Shown here piece by piece: positions 1-12,045 of a DNA stretch of 64,000 nt. The notes under the pieces were generated by a model that was not told the origin of the DNA, did no database searches, and saw only the letters and a program-made list of their open reading frames with translations. Position 1 is the first letter of the stretch; each line of letters starts with the position of its first letter. The translations under genes were made by a program, and so were the position numbers. The DNA comes from Hedera helix (lineage: Eukaryota > Streptophyta > Magnoliopsida > Apiales > Araliaceae), in assembly GCA_947179155.2 (NCBI GenBank), contig OX359280.1, positions 40,418,555 through 40,482,554 on the forward strand, read 5' to 3'.

Positions 1-903
1 CCTAGATTTACTGCACGAAAAAATAAATTACTACACATTCAGGAATTGATTACCTTCATACTAGTGTTTGGTTACCTCCATAACAGTGTTTGGTTTACTT
101 GTGCAGTCTTTAATTGGTCACTAGGTTGAATTCAGGTACTGAGCCGTAATTACTGCACATTTATGAATTGGTTACCATCGTACTATTGTTTGGTTACCTA
201 TATTTACTTGTGTCATTGTTGCCGGTGGTAACCAAACCTTAATACGGAGGTAACCACTTTAGCTTTTGTGGTCATGGCTGTTGCTCCTCCTTTTGTTGTT
301 GCTGAAACGATGTTGGGCTTTGACCTCCAATGTTGTAGTTTTTTTCAAATTAAATGAATCATCGAACTGAACTGATATCTATTAATATAAATTAGAAAGA
401 GACTAACTTACCAGCTAGTAGAGCTTCCATACCAATTACTTTCTCTCTCCTCAAATTGGCTTTGTGTACTGGTAATTGGAAACTGGAATGCCCCACGGAG
501 TAGAGATAATATCCAGAAACAAGACGAAGATTCACGAAGTTCCTTAACTCGTGAATTTAATATGATAGTACTTAATTTTAAGCATACTTGATGGGGAAAT
601 CTGAATGTTCAACCTTAAATGAAATCTTCTTCCTCTTACTGTACTGTAAGAAATCATGGTGACTGGGTATTTGGGGAAGAGAGAAGAAAAGAAATATCAA
701 GTAATTTGAAATTTGAAATTTGAAATTACCCAACTAAATTAAAGGGATCATAGCCACATCAGCACTCCAATTAATTTAAATTAAAAACTAACTGCATTGA
801 TTATGTACTAAAAAAATTAAAAATGCACTATTTTTGTAAATATGTTTTTAGTGCACTTTTATTTTAATTTTTTCATAAAAAGTACTAGAATATGTAATTA
901 ATC
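1..903. repeat. Partial copy of a GGTTACC-rich repeat element
   Basis: Positions 1-245 hold several GGTTACC/GGTAACC words in phrases such as 'tgtttggttacct'. The right edge at about 815-903 reads 'aaaaatgcac' through 'gtactagaatatgtaatt'. It resembles the right edge of the element at about 27650-29140, which also carries GGTTACC repeats. The left part lies outside the window. No coding sequence was recognised. Confidence 0.45.
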
Positions 904-1363
904 CTTTTTTTTTTCCAGCAAAATTTTCTAGAATTGGTCTTAAGGTGTCTTGGCTTGAACTTGGGCTACTCTTCATAGACTTGACTTACTAGTAGGTCTT
1001 GACTTAGGCTTAAGTTGGGTTCCCGGGACATAATACTTAACTTGGGCTCTCGAACTTGGACTTTAACTCATGAATAAACTAACTTATATATATATATATA
1101 GTCAAGCGGCTTGGGTCATGGCCTTGGGCTATCCTTCATGGATCATTTAGTTTACTTAATTTCCTTTAAATCCATTTCCATCCTAGGTAATTTATTTATA
1201 AAATAATTTCAAATTTTCATCTGTATGAATTTAATTTATATATATTTGTTAATCATATTCTGAAATTTAATTTTTATTATACAATTCTCAATCTCATTTT
1301 CATTTAATTACTATTATTTATTATGATTATTATTATTATTATTGTATGAAATTTTTTCGATTA

Positions 1364-1412
<49 letters not shown>

Positions 1413-2017
1413 GAAGTGGTCCATAACAAATATTTATTTTTATTCTTAGGTTGACTCACACAACAGACCATTTTTGGGGAAGAAACCCATCGGTTGTTGT
1501 TATCTCCTGTTTGCATGTGAGGAAAGAAAGGAAAGGATGAGTTAAAATCATGCAGCCCACAAAATAGTCCTTTACAGTTAGAAAGAGCCCTTTTGTTTTG
1601 AGGAGTGAGATTGGACCATTCTATATATGACCCCCCAAACATAATTTGTTCTTCCTATAAACATAACAACAATCTCCATCCCAAAAAATAAAAATAAAAA
1701 TTACTAGCTGCTGCTAATATGACTGCGAAATCTCATATTTTTGGACCAAGTTCTCCTCTATTACGCCGTTCACTCAGTTTCGCTGAATACACATTTAACA
1801 ATACAAATATTATTTTCGAGCACAATCACAATATATATGTCTAATATGCAAACCATTAACTAAATATAGAAAATAAGCTCTAAAAACAATGTAGAAAATA
1901 GGACAAAATCCCCACTTAAAAAATAAAATAACAAGAACAACATTTCACAATCTAATATTAATGCCTTATTTATTAATCTGAGTGAAGTTATTAATATTGC
2001 AAAGCAATTTCACCAGG
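904..2017. other. AT-rich intergenic stretch with a (CA)n(TA)n microsatellite
   Basis: There is a dinucleotide run of CA then TA at about 1365-1413 and a short (TAT)n at about 1328-1343. No convincing gene was seen. The small open frame crossing the CA run is a microsatellite artefact. Confidence 0.6.
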
Positions 2018-3144
2018 CTAATAACAGTAAACACAATTACATAAATCCAATGCTGGGTCTTGAGGTCGAATACAATACCATTTTACAGGTTTCTTATGAT
2101 GTACTTTCAAACACCAATGCCAGCATGTCCTCAAAGTGCAATCTTCAAGCCCATCTCTATAGAAGCACGTAGGATCAGGACCATACATAGTCCCATCTGT
2201 TACAAAATATTTCAAGTAGTACAAAATCCATCACAAAGTGATATATGATAAACAAATTATCTAACGAGGTTCTTGAAATACGTGACTAATTTTATTAGAG
2301 TAAAAATAATTTTGTCAAAAGATTACTATAAAATTGTCCTTAAATAATATTATTTTTATTATAATAATATTAACAACCTATATTTAAGAGATTTAACTGA
2401 AAAATATTGGAAAATTGTAGACGGAAATTAGCTTAGATGTTGGCTTTTATTTGTTAATCAAACAAAGCACAGTAATATTTTATTTCTTCCGTTTTAAATT
2501 ATAGAAATACTATATTAATTTTTAAAAATTAATTTGAGATAAAATTGAGATGATCTTTAAAAATTATGAAAGAATAAATCTTACAATGAGTAATAATTTT
2601 TTAAATAATTTACGATATTTATCATTATCAATACTAATATATAACAACCCAAGAGGCGATCCCAAATCCTCCAATTATTCCAAGTTAGTTTCGTTCGTTA
2701 CAAGTCAATTAACGCGTAATCTAATTTAGATAAGGTCAAAGAGTCGTTCTTTCCCAAACTCTTATTCTCCCACAGAATTCAGTCATTTCCAAACTCTTTT
2801 TCTTCCAATAAATTAGATAGATATTTATGAATCAATAAAATTATTATTTTTATTATATTATACATATAATTATTTCGAGTCAATTTTATTATAATAATGT
2901 TATTAATAACGTAAGAGCCGAACTCAAATTCAATTATTCCGAGAGAAACTTCGTTTGTCATGACTCAATTAACCGAGTTTGGCTTAATCTAATTTAGATA
3001 AGGTCGACTGATTGTTCCTTCCCATAGAACTCTTCTACCGAAGAGTCACCCCCAAACTTTTCTTCTCCCAATAAATTATATAAATATTTATGAATCAATA
3101 AAATTATACTTATAATATATAATAATATACATACATATCACGTG

Positions 3145-3222
<78 letters not shown>

Positions 3223-3647
3223 GTATTCGCAATAATTTTTTAAAAGTATTTTAATAAAATTAGAACATCTAAAAAAATAAATAGTTTAATTTATAATAAA
3301 AATACTAAATTGTATCGTATAAAAATAATAAAAACACATAATGATCAATATTAAAATAAAATAAATAAATATAATACTTATAAAAAAAAGTAAAATATTT
3401 TTTTTAAAAAAAACCTTCACGCTAGCCCGTGTTAAGTTTTACATGGGCTATCAAAAATAAAATTAACTAAATCTATGTTAATATTGAATTTTAAAATATC
3501 TTAAAAAATTAATAATAACTTTATATATTGAAAGAGAGCTGGGAGTATTATTTAAATATGATGTTTACCTGCTGTCACAAGGAAATTTATGTCGCAAGTA
3601 GCACAAAGCAGGAGTATGCAGATGATGCATGAAAAGCGCTTGTCCAT
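2018..3647 (-). CDS. Defensin-like (DEFL) secreted cysteine-rich peptide, gene A
   Basis: Exon 1 is 3647-3569 and exon 2 is 2196-2018, giving 85 residues. The intron has GTAAAC at its start and TAACAG at its end. Exon 1 encodes a signal peptide (MDKRF start, hydrophobic core CIICILLLCAT, end LVTA). Exon 2 encodes a mature region with eight cysteines spaced C-x8-C-x4-C-x3-C-x12-C-x10-C-x1-C-x2-C. The C-x3-C and C-x-C pair is the cysteine-stabilised alpha-beta pattern of plant defensin-like proteins, which are secreted peptides used in defence or in pollen-pistil signalling. Its role here is unknown. The paralogue at 21590-22082 has the same exon phases and lengths, which strongly supports the model. 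A TATA-like TTTATTTAAAG lies at about 3716-3727, some 70-80 bases upstream of the start. The 1372-bp intron is far longer than the paralogue's 235 bp. Confidence 0.82.
2644..3140. repeat. Tandem duplication of about 240 bp in the gene A intron
   Basis: Two diverged direct copies lie at about 2644-2880 and 2907-3140. Both contain 'aatctaatttagataagg' and later 'tatttatgaatcaataaaat'. The paralogous intron at 21769-22003 lacks this block, so the duplicated sequence accounts for part of the intron growth in gene A. Confidence 0.7.
3147..3220. repeat. (TA)n(GA)n microsatellite
   Basis: A TA run of about 36 bases passes directly into a GA run of about 38 bases. It lies inside the intron of defensin-like gene A. 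Confidence 0.95.
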
Positions 3648-3830
3648 GGCGTCAGATATTTGGAGCAGAATTTTAAAAATAACCTGTTTGAGAAATTTCT
3701 TGTGTTTCCTTCTCCTTTAAATAAAGGAGAGGATACCAATTAGAGATGGAGAAAATGGGTATATTTGAATAATACTTTGATTCCACTTGATACTGAATAC
3801 CACAACTTTAAAGCATTTCATAGCCTACAC

Positions 3831-4058
3831 CAAGGGTGTTCATTCGGTAAAAATTAAATTAAATCAGATCGAATCGGTACCAAAATTACATAAAATTGTG
3901 TACCGAAACTGGTACCAGTATACCGAACCGATTAGCCGGTTCGGTACCGATTTTTACTGAAATAAACCGAATTTTATTATTATTTTTATTAAAAAATAAT
4001 TAATAATAATAATAAAAAATAATAAATATTAATAATAATACTATTTTTATTATTATTT

Positions 4059-4100
<42 letters not shown>

Positions 4101-4272
4101 GAAAATAAAAATAAGAAACTCGTACAACTGGTTCGGTTCGGTTAATACCGATCTTCCAAAACTCGGACCGGTACCAAGTACCAGACCGATTTTTTTTGTA
4201 CCGAACCGATTAGTTCGAACAGGTCCGGTATACCATACATACCGAAAAAATCAAAAAATTTGGACACCCCTA
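3831..4272. mobile_element. Non-autonomous hAT element upstream of defensin-like gene A
   Basis: The terminal inverted repeats are CAAGGGTGTTCA on the left and TGGACACCCCTA on the right. They are flanked by a perfect 8-bp target duplication, GCCTACAC (3823-3830 and 4273-4280). An 8-bp duplication is diagnostic of hAT insertion. The interior has repeated 'ggttcggtaccg'-type words and an (AAT)n run at about 4058-4098, and no transposase. The paralogous flank at 22259-22266 reads GCCTATAA with no insertion, so an empty site is available. A relative lies at 18788-19162. Confidence 0.88.
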
Positions 4273-4280
4273 GCCTACAC

Positions 4281-5931
4281 AATAACTATTGATATATAAG
4301 ATTTCACATCGGATAATTAAAATTTGAAAAATTAATATATAACTTGAAAAATTACTCTATTTATTATCAATTTGTTTTGAATTAGATGTTTTAATAAGAA
4401 CATTTTTGGATCCTTAATTATCAAATTCAATTTTTTTATTTTTTAAAATGGTAAACTATTTAAAAATTATAGAATTTATTGTTTAAGTTAGTTAAATTAT
4501 ATTAATTTTAAAATTTAAATTTCAAAATATTTAAAATTAATTTTGAAAAATCAAAATTAATCTTATTTTATGTTTTTAGATCAGAAAAGGTTTTGAGAGA
4601 CTCTACTTATGTGGCCAATCTCACCTTTTTCTTCTTCATCAAGGAAAAGGTCGAATAAAAAAGCTTAAGAGATGGACTATATTCAAGATTACGATATCTA
4701 AGGTAATAAATGCCTGTTAAGATAAAGATTGTCTCATTGTCTCATTGCAGTGTGTTAAATAAGGATAGCAAGTGATTTTTGTATCTTTGTGATGAATGCT
4801 TGTTAGGATAAAGATTATCTCAGTGGTTCATTTCAGTGTGTTAAATAAGGATAGCAAGTGATTTTTTTTTTATCTTTGTGATGAAGATAGGTTTCGTAGT
4901 CTTTATCATTGGTTCTAGCGTTTTGAGTAATTTAAAATAAACGAATGCTTAAAGGGATTTTTTATTTGAATTCGTCTCTTGACGGTAAAGTCACTAAGGA
5001 TAAATTTATAAACACAATTTTTTATACAAATTCAAATATAAATTTTATTTATACTATTAAAAAGTGGGGTCTAATACAAAATCAAACACAAACTCTATTT
5101 ACACCATTAAAAAACAGGGTCTAACACGAATTTCTGTGTTAAACCCTACTTTTGGATGATTTAAATAGAGTTTGTGCGCAAAGAATTATGAGAGATTATG
5201 TACATCAAAAAAATATATATTAGAGGTTTCTTGTTATTTATAATAATATTTTAACTTGCATGTTCTCATTATTTAAGCATGTGATTTGTAAGTGATAAAC
5301 CCAAATATAATTACATATATTTAGATGAGAGTTTATTTTCTGTCAAGACTGATCTCTATGCATTTGTATAATTGGGAATATTGTCTCGTGTGCTAAAGTT
5401 CGATACCACACCCTATTCGGATAATGGGTCATGTAAGACTTGGGCATGTCATAGGCGAGTATCACATCAGCATAGGGTTTGGGCCTTACGATAGGAGTGG
5501 GATCATGATAGGCTTAATTAAACACCATACATGAGACCAGGGGCGAAGTCAAGAATTTCGATTGGGTTGGGCTGGTCAAGACTATTCTAACTTATTTACA
5601 CATAATTATATAGTATATCTAGGGGAATTTTTTTTTAGGGCCGGGCTAAAACCCTCAAAGACTACTAAAGGTTTCGCACCTGCATGAGACTACATAAATA
5701 CCATGTGTGGCACTAGGCTATTACATGCACACCCCATGCATGAAACCACACCAAGTAGGTTCAAGAACAACATATCACGTATGAGATTCCATCTTGAATT
5801 ATATAAGTTGAGTTCAGGATTACTATGATCGGGGCAACACTATACACTTATAGCACCATGGATGTTGAGTTTGGGCAACATGTAAGGGTCGGATACCTTG
5901 CTAAACATAACACTAGCGTCAAATTTTGTAA
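4281..5931. other. Intergenic stretch with a short tandem duplication and a small hairpin element
   Basis: A roughly 88-bp unit containing 'gtgttaaataaggatagcaa' occurs twice at about 4708-4885. A palindromic element, probably a small MITE, lies at about 5020-5185; its arms share 'cacaaactctattta' and the inverse 'aatagagtttgtg'. From about 5400 the text looks like retrotransposon internal sequence. No gene was recognised. Confidence 0.5.
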
Positions 5932-6690
5932 TGTTCGCCTAAATCACCAAATAATGAGTAAAAAGACGTTAAACACACAAATAATTGCGAAAATTTAAAA
6001 TAACCACATAAGAATTTTTACGTGAAAACCCAATTAGGAAAAAGCCACTGGGAGACATAAGAAATTCACTATAATAATGTTGAGAATACAAATTGTTTAT
6101 CTCTCTCTTCCTCCTCCTCACACTCTTCTCTATTGTGTTGTGTCTTATGTAATGAATATCCCTTGAACCCTCATTCATTGATGTATTTATAAATGTCATG
6201 TCTATCCGAAACCAATTAGGAGTAGGAATCCTTTTTAGAATCACCTTATAACTACAATTAATTATTGATAGACTTATTTTCAAATTAGATCTCCTCATTT
6301 CCTTTAAATATGGTAACACAAATTTACTTTAATAAGGATTATCCCATTATGTGTGCAAGCTGTCAAAATAAATGTATACGGGCCAACACCAGATCCGGAC
6401 TAGTAAATAAAGTGGGTCGCACCATACTCGGACTTAAATAATTACATCCCAATATACCATGTGTGGCATTAAGCAATTACATATACACCCCATGCATGAA
6501 GCCACACCAAGTGGGTTCGGGAATAACATATATATCACGTATGAGATTCCATCTTGAATTATATAAGTTGAGTTCAGGATTACTATGATTGGGGGCAACA
6601 CTATATACTTATGGCACCATGGATGTTGAGTTCGGGCGACATGTACGGGTCAGATACCTTTCTAGGCATAACACTAGCGTCGACATTGCA
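5700..6690. repeat. Direct repeats of about 220 bp bracketing an LTR
   Basis: The copies are at 5700-5921 and 6456-6681. Both begin 'ccatgtgtggca' and end 'ataacactagcgtc'. The final words resemble the sequence next to the primer-binding side of related LTRs (for example TTCTAGCGTCAA at 17986-17997). The arrangement suggests recombination between retrotransposon copies. Confidence 0.7.
5932..6455 (-). mobile_element. LTR of the same family as the 11.45-21.13 kb element
   Basis: The sequence matches the LTRs at 11451-12045 and 17998-21134 along most of its length, including the block 'agaatcaccttataact'. Read on the minus strand it has a TATA-type word TATAAATACATC followed by purine-rich transcribed sequence. 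It starts with TG at 5932 on the plus strand. The far boundary near 6455 is approximate. Its flanks are two direct copies of a 220-bp segment, so it is not a simple solo LTR. Confidence 0.65.
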
Positions 6691-7093
6691 TAAGTTAGGG
6701 GTCCATTCCTTAACAAGAATCTTGAAGTGTATTTATATTGCGCTTCGGGAGTGGATAGTATTTGAAATGTGCCATACTCGGACTCATAAGGTTTGTTAGG
6801 TAATATGTTTCATATCAAGCCCCCATTCTCAAATTTTATCATATAGCAATTCGGGAGTACATTATATTTTTTGCACCAGATCGGGTCGGGTTCATCAAGG
6901 TCAACACTGCAAGTATGCTTGTATCCCGATCCTTGGGGTTCGGTCGTGAGCAATGAAATTATCCTTTCTTTATTAATTTCTTAACAATATGGAACTTACT
7001 GAACTCATCAAGATTGCTCCATATTAAAAAGATTAAATTCCTTCCTTTTTCCTCGTCGGTTTCCAGAGTTCTTTTTCTAATTTCTTCGCGTTG

Positions 7094-7581
7094 TGCTGGG
7101 TTATGTATTTTTGCTAGAGTCAATGGGCTGTCCACAGTGGGATCCGATCTAGCAACCCAATAATCCTAGTGCACCAATCCAACATGCTTTGTCAGATATA
7201 TCCCATAATCCAGATGATAAATGATGTGGCTGTTATTAAGCAGTTACCACTCATTATTCAATATCGGACGTTATGGCAGTTACCGAACTTAGAGGTAACA
7301 TTAATGTGCATTACTTTTCCAATATAACAGTTATATATCTACAATGGTTAAATGAGGAAGACAACTATAAAAGGGGGAGTTCACAATTGATGTAATTTAA
7401 TGCTAAATTTGTCTACTAAATTTTAAGTACCTTAATTGTTAACGTCTTTTGAGACTTGTATTTACTCTCACGTTGGAGCTATCTCCTGATGGTCTAAGCC
7501 GTTAAGCTCTTTGTTGTTTCATTGCGTAAGTTTAGTGCCTCTGACGATAGTCAAACATCCCAACAAATTCAAGCGTTAACA
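7094..7581 (+). repeat. 5' LTR of the gag-only element
   Basis: It aligns with 9705-10186 from TGCTGGG to TTAACA. It contains CTATAAAAGGGGGAG at about 7366-7380, a clear TATA box inside the LTR. Confidence 0.82.
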
Positions 7582-7631
7582 TTGACAGTAGAAGAATGAC
7601 ATGAAATTCTAGTGTTTAGTAGAGATCCCCC

Positions 7632-8739
7632 TTGACCAATCTCACAAACAGAAAACCAAATATGGTTGCAGTTCCGCCATTACGTAGTCACCACGATGCT
7701 TCCTGTAGAGAATTATGCTTGCAGTCACGTCGACCTACCGATGTTAACAAGCAGCGTTGTCTACAGGAATTACAAGATAGGAAGAAAACACTTCAACTCC
7801 AGTGTGAAGATCTTGAAAAACAGTTTTCAGATTTGAAAAAAACCAAAGAAAACTTGTTGAACGAACCAGAACACTATTTCGATCGGTTCGCTATGCCTCT
7901 CGTTGTGACTGGCGAACAATTATTGCCCAACCATCAAATTCTGGAGATTAATGGCAGAGGTCAAAATCTCTGCCACGCCATAAAGATGGTAAACAACATC
8001 AGAGGCAATGCCAGGACAACCAAACCAGAGAATTATCTGCTCCAAGGACCTTTGAGAGACGTGTTAGACCTATCGACAAGAAAGCATTCTCATCTCCTTT
8101 CACTAAGGATCTTGAAGAAGCCACAATTGATAGATCTCACAAGATATAGATTCCGGAGACATATGATGGCACCGGTGATCCCCATGATCATACTTATTCA
8201 TACGAACGGGTGATGCATTTCATGGATATAATGCTGCATGCAGGGATGTGTCACCTCTTTATCTCCATCTTAAAGAAAACTGCAAGAAAGTGGATAATAT
8301 TGCTCCTTCCTGGTTCAATAGATTCATGGGAGGAGTTACAAGGGCAATTCCACATGCGTTGCTGCAGCAATAAAAAATGTACCAAGATCGTTACTTCACT
8401 ACTTCAAGTGAAACAAAAACCAAATGAGCCTCTTCGGTAGTATATAAGGAGATTCCGTGAAACAGTGTCTGAAATCCCCGCCCTGAACCCAGGTCAGGCG
8501 ATGCAATTTCTACAATGGGCTTGAATGTCAAGTTTAGTCACTTGATTGAGGAGATCACCTTCAAAGCTCTTCAAGCTCTTGCTGAAGCCTATAAAACTAT
8601 TAAAAAATTCATAGAGATAGAAGATGCTTTTGCCAATCTTTGTTTTTTTTTGATATTTCATGATGATTATCATCAGAGAAGAGACCTTAGAGGCGATAAA
8701 ATCTATAGAAGACTTAACAACCGAAGATATGATGGGTGA
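7632..8739 (+). pseudogene. Decayed Ty3/gypsy-type gag
   Basis: The reading runs through several frames. From 7632 it starts with a coiled-coil-like segment (QELQDRKKTLQLQCEDLEKQ). Frame changes near 8090-8210 are followed by the gag-family landmarks YDGTGDPHDH, VMHFM, APSWFNRFMGG and RRFRETVSEIP, the last interrupted by stops near 8440. These words match the retrotransposon gag domain (Retrotrans_gag type) that forms the particle core. Multiple frameshifts and stops mean it cannot make full Gag. No polymerase follows, which fits a non-autonomous element relying on a helper. Confidence 0.75.
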
Positions 8740-8865
8740 AAAGATGATAGCCAATGAACCAATAGTCAAAGGAATTTCAGGGATGATTGGCAGTCCTAAG
8801 AATAAGAGGGCAGAAGTGAATACCTTCATAAGATAAAGCTTACCCCTTCTAAAAACCAGTAGTTC

Positions 8866-9640
8866 GGACACCAGAAGTCTTTTCTCTTTGGTCTAACATC
8901 CTTGGAGTCCTGAAGCCTTTTATCTTTTGTCTAAAGTCGTTAGAATTCCGAAGAAGTTTTTCCCTTCGGTCTGATGTCTTCAGGCTCCCGGAGGAGTTTT
9001 GTTTTCAGTATAACGTCTTTGAAATTCTGAAGCCTTTTGTCTTCGGTCCAAAATCTTTAGAAACTTGAAGAAGCTTATTCCTTTGGTCAGATGTCTTTAG
9101 GCTCCTAAAGGTGCCATTTCTCTTTGGTCAGTTGTCTCCGGGCTCCTGAAAATTTATCTCTTCAGTTTGGCGTCCATGGAATCCTGAAATCCTTATCTTC
9201 GGTCCAACATCCATGGAATTCCGAATTCTTTATCTTTGGTCCAACGTCCATAGGATCTCAAAGCTTTTCCCTTCGGTCTAAAGTCTTTGGAACCTTGAAG
9301 TTCTATCTTCGGTTTTACATCCTAGGAATCCCGAAGGAGCTTTCTTCCTTGATCATCCGTAAGCATACTTTCTTCGGTTTTTTGAAAGTAGTATTTCTTC
9401 GGTTACCCAAGGACTTTTCCCTTCGGTCTTATGCCTTTGAATTTTTAAAGGAGTTCTCTCTTCGGTCGGATGTTCTAAACTCTCGAAGAAGCCTTTTTTT
9501 CTGGTTAAATGTTCTAAATTGCTGAAGAAGCCTCTTGTTTTCGGTCGGATGTTTTAAACTCTTGAAAAAGCCTTTTCTCTTCGGTCAGGTGTTCTTAAAC
9601 TCTCGAAGAAGCTTTTACTTTAGTCTAAAACCTCCTATGG
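8866..9640 (+). repeat. Degenerate 45-bp tandem array inside the retrotransposon
   Basis: There are about 17 diverged units of a 45-bp pattern resembling 'CTTCGGTCTGATGTCTTTAG' plus 'GCTCCCGAAGAAGCCTTTT'. The period is a multiple of three, so open frames persist and give 15-residue repeats. This explains the frames at 9124-9525 and 9535-9789, which are not genes. Confidence 0.8.
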
Positions 9641-9704
9641 TTCCCGAAGACTTCTTCCTCTACTCATTCACCACATTTCGTTATACTAAAAGAGTGAGGG
9701 GCAA

Positions 9705-10186
9705 TGTTGGGCTGTGTATTTTTACTAGAGTCAATGGACTATCCACAGTGGGATCTGATCCAGCAGCCCCGTTAAGCCTAGTGCACTAGTTCAACAGGCT
9801 TGGTCAGTTATATCCCATGCTCCAGATGATAAATGATGTGATTATTATTAAGCAGTTACCACTTATCATTCAATATTGAATGTTATGACAATTATCGAAC
9901 TTGGGGGGAATATGCATTACTTCTCTAATATAATCGTTACATATCTACAATGGTTAAAGGAGGAAGGCATCTATAAAAGGGAGAGTTCACAATTGAGTTA
10001 ATCTAATGCCAAAATTTCCTATTAACTTTAACTACATTTATTGTTAACATCTCTTGAGACTTGTACTTACTCTTACACCGGAGATATCCCTCGACGGTCT
10101 AAACCAACAAGTTTTCAGTTATTTCATTATACAGATTTAGTATCATTGATGGTGGTCAAGCGTTTCGATAAATTCAAGTGTTAACA
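9705..10186 (+). repeat. 3' LTR of the gag-only element
   Basis: It is the partner of 7094-7581, with a TATA word CTATAAAAGGGAGAG at about 9971-9985 and terminus TTAACA. The two LTRs differ at many sites, so the insertion is old. Confidence 0.82.
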
Positions 10187-11450
10187 CGCGGCAATTTTCT
10201 ATTCTTTTGTTGTCCCAAATTTTTGATCCATCTTACAGAATTATATTGAATCCGCTGGTGTCATTGACAGTAAAGAGATTTTGATTGTCTATTTGGAACT
10301 ATCTATTTTGGGTTCAGGCACCATGTATAAAACCATGCTTTTGCATGATTCGGGTATATGTTGGAATAAAACTTTCCAAAAGCTTGGGTCTCCCCTCCAT
10401 AATCCTTTAACAGGTTGTCTCGTGAGTTCGGGGTCATCACTAAGTTTATTTTAGCATTTGCTATTGGGCAAGCACCTATTCGGTATCGGGCCATTTTTCC
10501 TTAACACTGAATAAATTTATGGCCAATCCATAACTTACAGGGTATCTTCCGTACCAATAAGAATTATATTGTTTTGCAACATATATGGTCATATGTTCAA
10601 GTTTTTTTTTTTTTTCTTCTTCTGGAGTTACTAAGAAATTCTAAATTTTGGAATTCAAAAGATCTATGTTGTACATTCAAAATCAATGGTTGAGAGTAAA
10701 TAATTTGTGGAGTCGGTCAAAACTTAATAAAACTACGTAATATTGACATAATTTTATTAAGTTTTGACTTTTTTTGGTTATGTCAACACTACGTAATTTT
10801 ATTAGGTTTTTGACTTATTTTTACAAATTATTTAATCTCAACCATTGGTTTTAGATGGACAGCCTAGATCTTTTAAATTCCAGAGGAGTCGGATCCCTAT
10901 TTTTCATAGGAATTTTTTAGTTCCCCTCCTAATTCTTTTTCCAAGTTCTCCTCTAACCTTCTAAGATAAAATTTATATCTAAAATTAGATTATAATTAAA
11001 TAGGTTTTAAAAAAGAATAATTATGGGGTTGTTGTTTTTTTTTTTTTTTGAGTTATTAAAATTACCAAATTTTGGGCTAAAAATAAATAATGGATGTAGT
11101 TTTGGTGAGTATGGGTGCCCTCAAATAACAAAGATGGTAACAGTAAAGGGAGGTTGAAGAGAGAACTAAAGAGAAAAGAGAGAGTGAGAATGGACCAAAT
11201 TTATTTTATATTAGACCATGATTTCAATTGTAGATTTGTAAGTTAAGGTGGAGGTTTTGGTGTTGATGTAAATTATAGTTAGAAGTCTGTCTTATATACA
11301 AGTAACTGAAGTGCTATGTTAAGTAGTGCAGTATGAAATATGAATGAAGTCTTTTGTTCTTTGGTTTCAGTATGATAATTTATGATCAGGATCCCTCTAT
11401 TACATTTATTCTTTAGTTTTTTTAAATGGCACAAATATTATATTTATTGA
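10187..11450. other. Intergenic stretch with one palindromic MITE-like element
   Basis: An inverted repeat at about 10651-10886 has arms sharing 'tcaatggttgagagtaaata' and the inverse 'aatctcaaccattgg', then 'actacgtaat' on both sides. No terminal transposase or gene was seen. The rest is AT-rich with poly-T tracts. Confidence 0.55.
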
Positions 11451-12045
11451 TGTCCACGCCTAAAGAAATCATTAAAACAGCATGCCAAAAAAGCACCAAT
11501 AATTGCTGGAATTGTAGATTATGTTGTTGCGAAGTCAAACTGGCGAAATACGTTCAAATAAACACACACACATTATTGTAAGAGATATAAAATCAAGAAA
11601 AAGGAGTTTACATGGAAACCTAATTGGAAAAAAAATTCACGAGGAGAGATAAGAAATTCACTATAAAAATAATATGGACAGTACAAATTATTTATTTATC
11701 TCTTCCTCCACTTCACACTTCGTAAATTCTCTCTTTTCTCTATGTTTTATATCTTCTATTCAATCCCTTGCCTGTGGTTGTATTTATAGATGTTACATTC
11801 ATCCTAAACCAATTACGAGTATGAATCATTTTTAGAATCACCTTATAACTGCAATTAATTATTGATAGATTTTTTCCTAAATTAGATCTCTTAAATTCCC
11901 CCAAATATGGTAACACAATCTTACTTTAATAAGGATTCTCCTACTATGTGTGCAAGTAATAGATGTATGTGGGCCAACATTGGATCTGGACCATTAAATA
12001 AAGTGGGCTACACCATACCCGAACCCAAATAATTATATTTCAACA
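11451..12045 (-). repeat. 3' LTR of the LARD-like element
   Basis: On the minus strand it runs TGTTGAAATATAATTATTTG to the end at 11451. A TATA-type CTATAAATACAACCAC lies at about 11788-11773. It matches the split LTR at 17998-21134 and the LTR at 5932-6455. Confidence 0.75.

Larger units (their letters stand above)
7094..10186 (+). mobile_element. Gag-only LTR retrotransposon (TR-GAG-like)
   Basis: LTRs of about 485 bp lie at about 7094-7581 and 9705-10186. Both run from TGYTGGG to TTAACA and share long blocks such as 'ccagatgataaatgatgtg'. A polypurine tract, AAAAGAGTGAGGGGCAA, directly precedes the 3' LTR. TTGACAGTAGAAGAA follows the 5' LTR as the primer-site candidate. The internal region holds a decayed gag and a 45-bp tandem array, but no protease, integrase or reverse transcriptase. 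The left flank has CGCG-T and the right flank CGCGG, a possible 5-bp duplication with one mismatch. The exact left boundary is uncertain by 2 bases. Confidence 0.82.

Noticed and set aside
9124..9789. Open frames of 133 and 84 codons
   Set aside because: They are produced by the 45-bp array inside the retrotransposon and show only 15-residue repeats.
11451..12045. LTRs at 5.9, 11.5 and 18-21 kb as three independent solo LTRs
   Set aside because: The copies at 11.5 and 18-21 kb have a purine tract and primer-site candidate facing each other and near-matching outer 5-mers, so a single element is the better reading.
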